Below, in pieces: positions 25,477 to 33,140 of a DNA stretch of 52,187 nucleotides. The DNA is from an uncultured Sediminicola sp. Lineage in GTDB: Bacteria; Bacteroidota; Bacteroidia; Flavobacteriales; Flavobacteriaceae. The DNA lies in assembly GCA_938039345.1 (NCBI GenBank), contig CALHVB010000018.1:1-52187 (forward strand), written 5' to 3'. Under the pieces are notes generated by a model. It was not told the DNA's origin. It did not search any database and saw only the letters and a list, made by a program, of their open reading frames with translations. Within the stretch, counting starts at the first letter, position 1. Each line of letters begins with the position of its first letter. The translations under genes and the position numbers were made by a program.

Positions 25477-26622
25477 TTAATTTAGATTAAATTCTTTATC
25501 AATTAAAACATTATCTTCTCCCACTTTTGGTGCTGATTTTTCATTAAAAATACGTGCCCCATCAATCCTAATTGGACAACGTGTTGTTTTCATTTTAATA
25601 CCATCAGAAGTTACTACTTCTTGGTCCATTTTAAGTACTTTATAAGCTTCATGATTTAAAAAGGTTTTATAATCGTAAACATCTGCTACACGAAAATCTA
25701 AGGGCTCAAAAATAGCAAGCCAATGTTGTGTAGTTTCTTGTACCAAATAGCCTTGTAAAAAACTCATAATAGCATCTTTTTCTGTATACCACGTTTTTTT
25801 ATCTAAAAACTGACTAGGTAAAGTAATTCCCATAGCGTTTACTAATACATCTAAAGGAGTTAATGCTATAGCTATATAGCCATCTTTTGTTGCGTAAATT
25901 CCATAAGGAGCTCCTACATATGCATGTGCATTTCCTTTCTCTGCTCTTTTTGGCTGTTGGTTACCATCATTTAAATATGTAGTTAATAACTCAAACTGAA
26001 TATCTAACGTAGATTCTAATAAGCTTACTTCTACTTTTGCTCCCTTATTTGTTTTATTTCTACTTATTAGTGCTGCTAAAATACCTTGTACCAAGTGCAC
26101 TCCTGTAAAAATATCTGAAGTAGCTAAACCGCTTGCTGTAGGGGTATCTTCTTTATTTCCCGATAAATTTACAAAACCAGATAAAGATTGTATTAATAAA
26201 TCTTGTCCTGGTTTTTTTGCCCAAGGCCCCACAGGTCCGTAACCAGATACAACTCCATATATTATTTTAGGGTTAATAGCATGTACAGTATCATAATCTA
26301 AGCCTATTTTCTCCATTACTCCTGGGCGAAAATTATGAGTCATTACGTCTGCATGGGCTATTAATTTCTTTACCTTTTCTAAATCTTCTTTATCTTTTAA
26401 GTTTGCTGCATAGGATTGTTTATTTCTATTGGCAGTATGAAACACCATACTACTCTCATCTATAAACAGATTTTTTAGTGCAATTTGTCTCCCCGCTTCT
26501 CCCGTTTGTGGACGCTCAATTTTTATAACCTTAGCTCCTAAATCAGCCATTTTTAATCCTGCTGAAGGGCCTGCCATAAACTGAGCAAACTCTAAAACAG
26601 TTATTCCTTCTAATGGTAACAT
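25477..26622 (-). CDS. Type III (CaiB/BaiF) CoA-transferase, subunit 2
   Basis: 381 aa paralogue of the gene at 24323, starting LPLEGITVLEFAQFMAGPSAGLKMADLGAKVIKIE. The catalytic aspartate is D170 (ATSDIFTGVHL). Unlike many heteromeric pairs in which one subunit is degenerate, both paralogues here keep the aspartate. Thus either both are active on different acids, or they form a dimer with two active sites. It is ten bases downstream of the solute-binding-fold gene and two bases upstream of its sister gene. Confidence 0.92.
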   Translation of the reverse strand: MLPLEGITVLEFAQFMAGPSAGLKMADLGAKVIKIERPQTGEAGRQIALKNLFIDESSMVFHTANRNKQSYAANLKDKEDLEKVKKLIAHADVMTHNFRPGVMEKIGLDYDTVHAINPKIIYGVVSGYGPVGPWAKKPGQDLLIQSLSGFVNLSGNKEDTPTASGLATSDIFTGVHLVQGILAALISRNKTNKGAKVEVSLLESTLDIQFELLTTYLNDGNQQPKRAEKGNAHAYVGAPYGIYATKDGYIAIALTPLDVLVNAMGITLPSQFLDKKTWYTEKDAIMSFLQGYLVQETTQHWLAIFEPLDFRVADVYDYKTFLNHEAYKVLKMDQEVVTSDGIKMKTTRCPIRIDGARIFNEKSAPKVGEDNVLIDKEFNLN

Positions 26623-26632
26623 AGATTATATA

Positions 26633-27772
26633 TTACAGTTGAATTGATTCTTTGTATAATTTATTTAGTGTACTTAATACACTCTTAGCTTCTCCTCCAT
26701 TCTTCATATACGCTCTAATAGGTGCCCCTGCATTGTCTTGAAAAAACATATGTCCATGGTAACGTGGACGCAAAAACGACCTATCTAAAGCTGGCAAAGT
26801 ATCTTTAAAAAAGTTTGTACATGCTGCATTTGTTTCTGTATTTGTCCATGCAGAACGGTGTCCTGGTTGCCCTCCATTATTAAAAAACACACCTACTTGT
26901 GCTTCTGGTGATGCAACATATGCGGCATATTTTAATGCAATTTCTTGGTGTTTACTACTTGCCGAAATTGCCAAGCCTGTACCTCCTAAAGTAGTAATTA
27001 ACTTTTGATGGTTAATACTTACCATATCATGAAACTTTAATAATTCTCTAGCATATCCTTTACGAGAATAATTTGTATACCCATACGCAAATGGCGAATA
27101 ACTATATTTATCACCTAAAGTCATTGCTTCATATACCTTAATTGGGTTCATATCATAACATTCATCATCTATATATTGCCCTAGATCTCTTAGCATTTCT
27201 AAAGCTTTAACACCTGTTTCATCTGATACAAAATATTCTTTTGTTGCTGCTACATCTTCTCCTAATGTACAGCATACCATGTAAAAACTCATAAGGATAT
27301 CTTGAGGTATTCCTGGTATTGCAACTTTACCTTGCTTGGCCAAATTAATTAAATCTTCCCATGTTTGTGGTAAAACCGGCAATAAATCGGGCCTACTTGC
27401 GGCTACAGGAGTTGCCGCATCTATTGCTAAAGCACTTTGATAGCCATTAAAACAATAACTTTCGTGTGATTTACCAACTGAATTATTCGCTTGGTCATCT
27501 AAAAATGATTTTGATAAATGCTCGTTTAACGGAATAATAACACCTGTACGGGCAGCAAAACCAGCCCAAGGATGGTCAATAATTAGTAAATCATAGCGCT
27601 TAGCTAATTCATTTATTGGTTCATCTGCAAATGCTTGTAATGATCGTTTTTCCCACGTAATTTCTACATTTGGATTTAGCTCATGAAAACGTTGTGCTGT
27701 AGCTACTACAGATGTAAATCCCCTACTATGGTTCCAAGTTATCCCTTTTAATTGTATTGTATTGGTACTCAC
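26633..27772 (-). CDS. Solute-binding-fold protein without signal peptide
   Basis: 379 aa with the family 1 extracellular solute-binding fold: KGITWNHSRGFTSVVATAQRF and NPNVEITWEKRSLQAF at the start, YDLLIIDHPWAG, a central PQTWEDLINLAKQ segment and a late SPEAQVGVFFNNGGQPGHR block. There is no signal peptide or lipobox: the coding start leads directly into the first strand. No ABC permease or ATPase lies nearby. Instead it is the first gene of a CoA-ester operon. I recall signal-less relatives beside CaiB genes in Proteobacteria. It is therefore probably a cytoplasmic binding protein or a binding-fold enzyme (compare MqnA/MqnD and THI5), not a transporter part. Confidence 0.85.
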   Translation of the reverse strand: MSTNTIQLKGITWNHSRGFTSVVATAQRFHELNPNVEITWEKRSLQAFADEPINELAKRYDLLIIDHPWAGFAARTGVIIPLNEHLSKSFLDDQANNSVGKSHESYCFNGYQSALAIDAATPVAASRPDLLPVLPQTWEDLINLAKQGKVAIPGIPQDILMSFYMVCCTLGEDVAATKEYFVSDETGVKALEMLRDLGQYIDDECYDMNPIKVYEAMTLGDKYSYSPFAYGYTNYSRKGYARELLKFHDMVSINHQKLITTLGGTGLAISASSKHQEIALKYAAYVASPEAQVGVFFNNGGQPGHRSAWTNTETNAACTNFFKDTLPALDRSFLRPRYHGHMFFQDNAGAPIRAYMKNGGEAKSVLSTLNKLYKESIQL

Positions 27773-27833
27773 TATAAATATCTTATTCTTAATTATTTAA
27801 TCTATGCTCAACACATATTTAACATTCATATAC

Positions 27834-27852
27834 AAATATATACTTTATATTT
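27834..27852. promoter_or_regulatory. Possible IclR operator in the divergent promoter region
   Basis: AAATATA-TACTT-TATATTT is a 19-bp inverted repeat placed between the divergent operon and the IclR gene. The region is so AT-rich that such repeats arise by chance, so this is tentative. Confidence 0.25.
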
Positions 27853-27880
27853 AAATTAAAATTTAATCTTTAAAATCAAT

Positions 27881-27888
27881 TATATTTG
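27881..27888 (+). promoter_or_regulatory. -7 promoter element for the IclR gene
   Basis: TATATTTG, an exact match to TAnnTTTG, 20 bases before the ATG at 27909. Confidence 0.45.
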
Positions 27889-27908
27889 ATATTTAATACT
27901 AATTAGGC

Positions 27909-28667
27909 ATGAGTAAATATTCGGCACCTGCTTTAGAAAAAGGTTTACAAATTTTAGAATATCTATCGCATAAAGCTATACCACAATCTCAAATAGAAAT
28001 TGCCCAGGGTATTGGGAAATCTCCTAATGAAATTTACCGTATGCTAACCGTGTTAGAGCAAAAAGATTATTTAATAAAATCTACTTCTGGCAAGTATTCT
28101 ATTTCTCTTAAACTATACCATTTATCTCATAGGCATAGCCCTATAAATGGACTATTAAAAATAGCCAAACCATATATGGAAGAGCTCGCCAATAAAACAA
28201 AGCAATCTTGCCATATGGGTATTTTATATAATGGGCAATTAATGATAATATCGCAAATACAAAGTCCTGGACCTGTTTCTTTGTCTATTGAAGAAGGTAG
28301 CCTATTTCCGCTAATTAAAACAACCTCTGGCAGAGTTATACTTGCATTTACAGAAACTAAAAAGCAGAAAGACATATTATCAAAAGATTCTTTATTTAAA
28401 ACAATGAGCAGTAAAGAGAAAGAAACTTTTTTTGCTAGGCTAGAGACTATTAAAACACGAGGTTACGAACTAAAAAACAGTGATTTAACTATGGGAGTAA
28501 CAGATATTGGTATACCCATAGGCATACCAAATAGTAATATTTTTAGTGTTTTAACTATATCTAGTTTAGCGTCTATTGACCAAGAAAATGAAGCTGGAGA
28601 GTTTTTAATTCAAAGTTTAAAAGAAACTTCTAATCTAATTAATACGGCTTTAAAAATACAAGGCTAA
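27909..28667 (+). CDS. IclR family transcriptional regulator
   Basis: 252 aa. The N-terminal winged helix-turn-helix (SAPALEKGLQILEYLSHK, with recognition region GKSPNEIYRMLTVLEQKDYL) is followed by the IclR effector domain from about residue 80 (SCHMGILYNGQLMIISQIQ; GSLFPLIKTTSGRVILAF; TRGYELKNSDLTMGVTDIGIPI). IclR proteins usually regulate adjacent catabolic genes in response to a pathway metabolite. This one is divergent from the CoA-transferase operon with 136 bp between, so it is the likely local regulator. Its stop overlaps the stop of the convergent GNAT gene by four bases. Confidence 0.93.
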   Translation: MSKYSAPALEKGLQILEYLSHKAIPQSQIEIAQGIGKSPNEIYRMLTVLEQKDYLIKSTSGKYSISLKLYHLSHRHSPINGLLKIAKPYMEELANKTKQSCHMGILYNGQLMIISQIQSPGPVSLSIEEGSLFPLIKTTSGRVILAFTETKKQKDILSKDSLFKTMSSKEKETFFARLETIKTRGYELKNSDLTMGVTDIGIPIGIPNSNIFSVLTISSLASIDQENEAGEFLIQSLKETSNLINTALKIQG

Positions 28668-29107
28668 ACATCCCAAAAAAAGCGCTCTTTATTTTTAGCC
28701 TCTGCTCCTATTTTCTTATAAAAATTGATAGCATTTGTATTAAAGTTTGGGGTTTGCCATTGAATCATTTTACAATCTTGAGCTTTAGCATAGGCTTTTA
28801 TTTCTTCCATAATTCGAAAACCTATTCCTTTACCTCGAGTATCTTCTTTTAAAAAAAGGCAATCTAAATACACATAATAATTTGCATTCCAAGTAGAAAA
28901 TTGTTTAAAAAATGTAGCATAACCTACTAGTTCTTTTTCTTCTTCTACCACCAAACATTGTATACAACTATCTTCTTTAAAAAGATATTTAGATAATAAT
29001 CCTTCCTTATCATTATCCTCAAAGTTAACTTGTTCAAATGCGGCATGTAATCTACACAACTCAATAATCTGCTTTAAATCTTTTTCAACAGCAAACCTAA
29101 TTTTCAT
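28664..29107 (-). CDS. GNAT family N-acetyltransferase
   Basis: 147 aa with motif A (DCLFLKEDTRGKGIGFRIMEEIKAYA; R-G-K-G-I-G) and motif B (MIQWQTPNFNTNAINFYKKIGA). It resembles the diamine/amino-acid GNAT subgroup that starts IRFAVEKDLKQIIELCRLHAAFE. It lies 12 bases after the rhodanese gene and is probably co-transcribed with it. Confidence 0.9.
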   Translation of the reverse strand: MKIRFAVEKDLKQIIELCRLHAAFEQVNFEDNDKEGLLSKYLFKEDSCIQCLVVEEEKELVGYATFFKQFSTWNANYYVYLDCLFLKEDTRGKGIGFRIMEEIKAYAKAQDCKMIQWQTPNFNTNAINFYKKIGAEAKNKERFFWDV

Positions 29108-29119
29108 AATTATTAATTT

Positions 29120-29512
29120 TTAACAAGCACATTGCATTTGTTGCCCTTTTGTTAGTTCAGTTCCCTTGGTAGCATAGCCATCCAATTTCCACCACTCTAA
29201 ACCGCCAATTAGTTCTTTAACCTTAAAACCAAGTTTTGCCATGTTTAAAGCTCCTTTAGTTGATGCGTTACAACCAATACCATCGCAATAACAAATATAA
29301 GTTTTTGTTTTATCAAATTGTTTTGTTGTTTCCACCGTCATTTCTTTGTGTGGTAAATTAATAGCCGTAGGTATATGTTCCTTTTCATAACCAAATGCTT
29401 TTCTAGCATCTATAATCACAATAGCTTCATTATTTTCGAGTGCACTAAATAAATCTGAAGGATCCATTTCGTAAGCTAACTTGTTTTCGTAATATTCAAT
29501 TTGATTTTTCAT
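29120..29512 (-). CDS. Single-domain rhodanese-like protein
   Basis: 130 aa. The rhodanese fold is recognisable from IIDARKAFGYEKEHIPTAINLPH, the active-site loop ICYCDGIGCNAST and the closing LIGGLEWWKLDGY. The loop has two cysteines in YCDGIGC, so the persulfide-carrying residue is either of them. The arginine usual in the CxxxxR(S/T) loop is absent, as in the subfamily with CWGPGCNGAT. An extra C-terminal tail ends QMQCAC. Probably a sulfur carrier or transferase. It is divergent from a LysR regulator with a MetR-like site between them. Confidence 0.88.
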   Translation of the reverse strand: MKNQIEYYENKLAYEMDPSDLFSALENNEAIVIIDARKAFGYEKEHIPTAINLPHKEMTVETTKQFDKTKTYICYCDGIGCNASTKGALNMAKLGFKVKELIGGLEWWKLDGYATKGTELTKGQQMQCAC

Positions 29513-29597
29513 ATTATTTAAATTTTAAGTTTCAACAATATTACTTAGAACATAAGCCAATAAAAAAATTTAAAACTGAATGATTTTTAATCTTAAC

Positions 29598-29610
29598 TGA
29601 AAAATATTCA
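29598..29610. promoter_or_regulatory. MetR-like LysR binding site
   Basis: TGAAAAATATTCA matches the TGAA-N5-TTCA consensus known for the LysR-type regulator MetR. It lies between the divergent rhodanese and LysR genes, 37 bases before the regulator's ATG. Confidence 0.45.
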
Positions 29611-29646
29611 ATTAGTACTTCCTGGTTTTATTTTAACTTTACACTT

Positions 29647-30537
29647 ATGGAATTAAAATATTTTAAGCTTATAAAAACAATAGCAGATGAAGGGAGTATT
29701 GCCAATTCTTCTGAAAAATTATTTTTAACCCAATCTGCTCTTAGTCATCAGCTTAAAGAATTAGAACAACAGCTTGGGTTTAAAGTATTTCATAGATCCA
29801 GAAATAAATGGAAACTTACAGAAGAAGGTGCTGAGTTAAATAGTTTAGGAAATACAGTTCTTAACAATATAGAAAAAGGATTTAAAAATATAGAACAAAT
29901 AAGAAGTGGTTCCGTTGGATCTATAAAAATAAGTACTGAGTGCTATTCTTTTTACCAAGGACTTCCAGGATTTATACAAAAAATGGGACTATTATACCCA
30001 GATATTAAGGTTGATTTAATTCTTGAAGCTACACACCAACCTATTTCAAAAATTTTATCGAATGATATAGATATGGCAATTGTTAGCACTAAACCCGCTA
30101 ACGATTTATTATCTTATACTGAGATTTTTGAAGATGAAATTTATGCTATTATGCATAATGAAAACCCTTTGAATAAATTAGATTTTTTAGAAGCTAGTCA
30201 TTTTTCTAATGTACATTTAATTATCCATTCTTTTCCTTTAGAAACAGTATCTGTATACGAGCAATTTTTAAAACCGAATAATGTAACACCTATTAAACTT
30301 TCTGCTGTACCACTAACAGAAGTGGCTTTAGAAATGGTACATGCGAATATGGGGCTTATGTGTATGCCTAAATGGGCTTTAAAATCTTTTCACCTATCTA
30401 ATGACCTTATTTTTAAAAGAATTAAAAAAAATGGACTAAAGCGTACCCACTATTTGGTAACCAAAGAAGAAAATACAAGTAAAAAATACATTCGCGATTT
30501 TATTTCTTCTTTTCAAGAAGACTTTTCTATCGCATAA
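29647..30537 (+). CDS. LysR family transcriptional regulator
   Basis: 296 aa. The N-terminal winged HTH (ELKYFKLIKTIADEGSIANSSEKLFLTQSALSHQLKELEQQLGFKVFHR in outline, residues 2-50) is followed by the LysR effector domain (SVGSIKISTECYSFY ... ILEATHQPISKILSNDIDMAIVS). HTH and effector-domain wording are reminiscent of MetR, the homocysteine-responsive regulator of sulfur metabolism. It is divergent from a rhodanese/GNAT pair with a TGAA-N5-TTCA site in between, so it probably regulates itself and those genes. Confidence 0.92.
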   Translation: MELKYFKLIKTIADEGSIANSSEKLFLTQSALSHQLKELEQQLGFKVFHRSRNKWKLTEEGAELNSLGNTVLNNIEKGFKNIEQIRSGSVGSIKISTECYSFYQGLPGFIQKMGLLYPDIKVDLILEATHQPISKILSNDIDMAIVSTKPANDLLSYTEIFEDEIYAIMHNENPLNKLDFLEASHFSNVHLIIHSFPLETVSVYEQFLKPNNVTPIKLSAVPLTEVALEMVHANMGLMCMPKWALKSFHLSNDLIFKRIKKNGLKRTHYLVTKEENTSKKYIRDFISSFQEDFSIA

Positions 30538-30550
30538 CCATTTCTTTAAA

Positions 30551-30585
30551 ACAAAAAATCCCAAATGCTAAGCACTTGGGATTGT
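30551..30585. terminator. Bidirectional terminator between lysR and the acyltransferase gene
   Basis: AATCCCAAATGC / GCACTTGGGATT stem (30557-30583; one mismatch on one strand, a G-U pair on the other) preceded by an A run, which gives a T tract on the minus strand. Confidence 0.8.
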
Positions 30586-30606
30586 ATTTACTATTCTATA
30601 GAAGAT

Positions 30607-31866
30607 TTACTCTCCCATTGCTGCAGCTACTGCTGCTGACAATCTTTTATAAGTACCATTTTCTAAACGCTCTCTAATAGATGAAAATGCGTCTAAAGTA
30701 ATCTTAACATCTTCTAATGTGTGCGCTGCTGTAGGTATTAAACGTAGTAATATTAATCCTTTTGGTATTACTGGATAAACAACAATAGAGCAAAAAATTC
30801 CGTGATTTTCTCGTAAATCTTTTACTAATGCCATAGCTTCAGGAATACTACCGTTTAGGTATACAGGAGTAACACAACTAGAAGTTGACCCTATATCGAA
30901 ACCTTTTTCTTTTAGTCCGTTTTGCAATGCATTTACATTCTCCCAAAGTTTTTCTTTAAGCTGTGGCATTGTACGTAACATGTCCAAACGTTTTAAAGCT
31001 CCTTTTACATAAACCATTGGTAATGATTTAGCAAACATTTGCGAACGTAAATTGTATTTTAAATAATCTATAATTTCTTGGTCTGCAGCCACCATAGCTC
31101 CAATACCTGCCATAGACTTTGCAAAAGTAGCTAAGTATACATCTATATCATCTTGTACTCCTTGCTCTTCTCCTGCTCCTGCTCCTGTTGCTCCTAGGGT
31201 TCCAAAACCATGAGCATCATCTACTAAAAATCTAAAATTAAATTTTTTCTTTAAGGCTACTATTTCTTTTAGCTTACCTTGTTCTCCTCGCATTCCAAAA
31301 ACACCTTCTGAAATAACTAAGATACCACCACCTGTTTGTTCTGCCATTTTAGTAGCACGCTCCAAGTTTTTTTCTAAGCTTTCAATATCGTTATGCTTAA
31401 ATGTAAAACGTTTACCCATGTGTAAACGTACACCATCGATAATACATGCATGTGCATCTACATCATATACAATAATATCGTCTTTAGTTACCAACGCGTC
31501 TATTACAGACATAAATCCCTGGTATCCAAAGTTTAAAAGATACGAAGCTTCTTTTTTAACAAAAGCAGCTAATTCTTTTTCTAATTGTTCGTGGTATTCT
31601 GTATGTCCAGACATCATCCTTGCTCCCATTGGGTATGCAGAACCATGTTCTAATGCCGCAGCACCATCTACTTCTTTAATCTCTGGTAGATTGGCTAAAC
31701 CTAAGTAATCGTTAATACTCCAAGTAATAACTTCTTTTCCTTGGAATTTCATTCGGTTAGAAATAGGTCCTTCCAATTTTGGAAAAACAAAATATCCTTC
31801 TGCTTGTGACGCCCATTTGCCCAAAGGACCTTTATTTTCAATTATTCTTTCAAATAAATCTCTCAT
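30607..31866 (-). CDS. capB: Alpha-oxoamine synthase, probable cysteate fatty-acyltransferase
   Basis: 419 aa, PLP-dependent class II aminotransferase fold of the KBL/AONS/serine palmitoyltransferase group. The PLP lysine is K250 (TFAKSMAGIG), the ring-binding pair D217/H219 is in DDAHGFG, and the stacking histidine is H139 (DVDAHACI). The N-terminus (GPLGKWASQAEGYFVFPKLEGPISNRM) is that of the Bacteroidota subgroup to which CapB belongs. CapB condenses a fatty acyl-CoA with cysteate to start capnine (sulfonolipid) synthesis. The neighbouring cysteine-synthase-like gene fits CapA, which supports this over serine palmitoyltransferase. Its own -7 box lies at 31890. Confidence 0.75.
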   Translation of the reverse strand: MRDLFERIIENKGPLGKWASQAEGYFVFPKLEGPISNRMKFQGKEVITWSINDYLGLANLPEIKEVDGAAALEHGSAYPMGARMMSGHTEYHEQLEKELAAFVKKEASYLLNFGYQGFMSVIDALVTKDDIIVYDVDAHACIIDGVRLHMGKRFTFKHNDIESLEKNLERATKMAEQTGGGILVISEGVFGMRGEQGKLKEIVALKKKFNFRFLVDDAHGFGTLGATGAGAGEEQGVQDDIDVYLATFAKSMAGIGAMVAADQEIIDYLKYNLRSQMFAKSLPMVYVKGALKRLDMLRTMPQLKEKLWENVNALQNGLKEKGFDIGSTSSCVTPVYLNGSIPEAMALVKDLRENHGIFCSIVVYPVIPKGLILLRLIPTAAHTLEDVKITLDAFSSIRERLENGTYKRLSAAVAAAMGE

Positions 31867-31889
31867 TTACCCTGCATTAATTTGAGCGA

Positions 31890-31897
31890 CAAAAGTA
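31890..31897 (-). promoter_or_regulatory. -7 promoter element for the CapB-like gene
   Basis: TACTTTTG on the minus strand matches TAnnTTTG exactly, 23 bases before the ATG. The gene is thus transcribed separately from the CapA-like gene, which ends in its own terminator. Confidence 0.5.
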
Positions 31898-31940
31898 TAG
31901 ATTTTTAGTAAGGTTTCATAAATTATTTTCTATGAAAAAT

Positions 31941-31976
31941 AAAAAAGCAACGGTTTGTTTAACCATTGCTTTTTTA
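31941..31976 (-). terminator. Terminator after the CapA-like gene
   Basis: AAAAAAGCAAnGGTT / AACCnTTGCTTTTTT stem with a five-base loop. On the minus strand it ends in T6, between the CapA-like and CapB-like genes. Confidence 0.85.
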
Positions 31977-32014
31977 TATTATTCCTTTTTATAAATCTAG
32001 AATTTGTCTAATAT

Positions 32015-33055
32015 CTATTTTATAAACTCTATTTTTTGACTTTCTTCAACATTCTTGCTATCAAAAAAACCTTGATTTGCCATCCATTCATCACTATATA
32101 TTTTACTCATATATCTAGAACCATGATCTGGGAATATAATAACTACATTACTATCTTTTCCAAATTCTCCTTCTGCATCTAATTGTTTTACAGCTTGCAT
32201 TACAGCGCCACTTGTATAGCCTACAAAAATACCTTCTGTTTTAGATATTTCTCTGGCAGTATGCGCACTTTCTTCGTCCGTAACTTTAATAAACTTGTCT
32301 ATTACATCAAAATCTGTTGCTCCTGGTATTAAATTTTTACCTAAACCTTCTATACGGTAAGGGTAAATTTCCTCGGCATCGAATTCTCTAGTCTCGTGGT
32401 ACTTTTTTAATACAGAGCCATAAGCATCTACACCTATTACTTTTATATTAGGATTCTGTTCTTTTAAATAACGAGATGTTCCTGAGATAGTTCCTCCTGT
32501 ACCACTACAAGCTACTAAATGTGTTAGTAAGCCATTTGTTTGTTTCCATATTTCTGGACCAGAGGTTTTGTAATGAGCTTCTGCGTTTAACTCATTAAAA
32601 TATTGATTAATGTAAATTGAGTTTTTTGTTTCTTGATGCAAACGTTTTGCTACTTGGTAATACGACCTTGGGTCGTCTGCACTAACATGCGCTGGGCATA
32701 CATATACTTTTGCTCCTATAGAGCGTAACATATCTATTTTATCTGGTGATGATTTTGAACTAACTGCCAAAATACACTCGTAGCCCTTTATAATACTTAC
32801 CATTGCAATACTAAACCCTGTATTACCAGAGGTAGTTTCTATAATAGTACTTCCTTTTTTTAAGATTCCTTTGCGTTCTGCTTCTTCTATAATATATGAG
32901 GCTATCCTATCTTTTGAAGAATGACCCGGATTAAAAGCCTCTATCTTTGCATAGAAATTTCCTGTCAAATTCTCAGCGACTTTATTTAATTTTACTAAAG
33001 GAGTGTTTCCTATTAGCTCTAAAATATTATCGCAAGCATTTATCTTATCTGCCAT
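32015..33055 (-). CDS. capA: Cysteine-synthase family enzyme, probable cysteate synthase
   Basis: 346 aa, fold-type II PLP enzyme. PLP lysine K48 is in NPGHSSKDR, the substrate-binding loop is TSGNTG (75-80), and the phosphate-binding loop is [10 protein letters not shown]. This could be O-acetylserine sulfhydrylase or cystathionine beta-synthase. However, the gene lies directly upstream of the CapB-like acyltransferase, and CapA of Capnocytophaga, a related family member, makes cysteate from O-phosphoserine and sulfite. No haem or CBS domain is present and the C-terminal extension is short. I therefore favour cysteate synthase, with ordinary cysteine synthase as the alternative. Confidence 0.65.
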   Translation of the reverse strand: MADKINACDNILELIGNTPLVKLNKVAENLTGNFYAKIEAFNPGHSSKDRIASYIIEEAERKGILKKGSTIIETTSGNTGFSIAMVSIIKGYECILAVSSKSSPDKIDMLRSIGAKVYVCPAHVSADDPRSYYQVAKRLHQETKNSIYINQYFNELNAEAHYKTSGPEIWKQTNGLLTHLVACSGTGGTISGTSRYLKEQNPNIKVIGVDAYGSVLKKYHETREFDAEEIYPYRIEGLGKNLIPGATDFDVIDKFIKVTDEESAHTAREISKTEGIFVGYTSGAVMQAVKQLDAEGEFGKDSNVVIIFPDHGSRYMSKIYSDEWMANQGFFDSKNVEESQKIEFIK

Positions 33056-33118
33056 TTCTGGTTCTCTAGGTTTAATAAAATATTATTATATCTGTAAAAA
33101 CATAATAATAAATCATCA

Positions 33119-33126
33119 CAAATTTA
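33119..33126 (-). promoter_or_regulatory. -7 promoter element for the CapA-like gene
   Basis: TAAATTTG on the minus strand, an exact TAnnTTTG match, about 63 bases before the ATG and directly after the stop of the S9 peptidase gene. Confidence 0.45.
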
Positions 33127-33140
33127 ATTATTTTTTTTAA

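Noticed and set aside
26633..27772. Component of an ABC sugar importer
   Set aside because: No signal peptide or lipobox, and no permease or ATPase gene nearby; all neighbours are CoA-ester enzymes.
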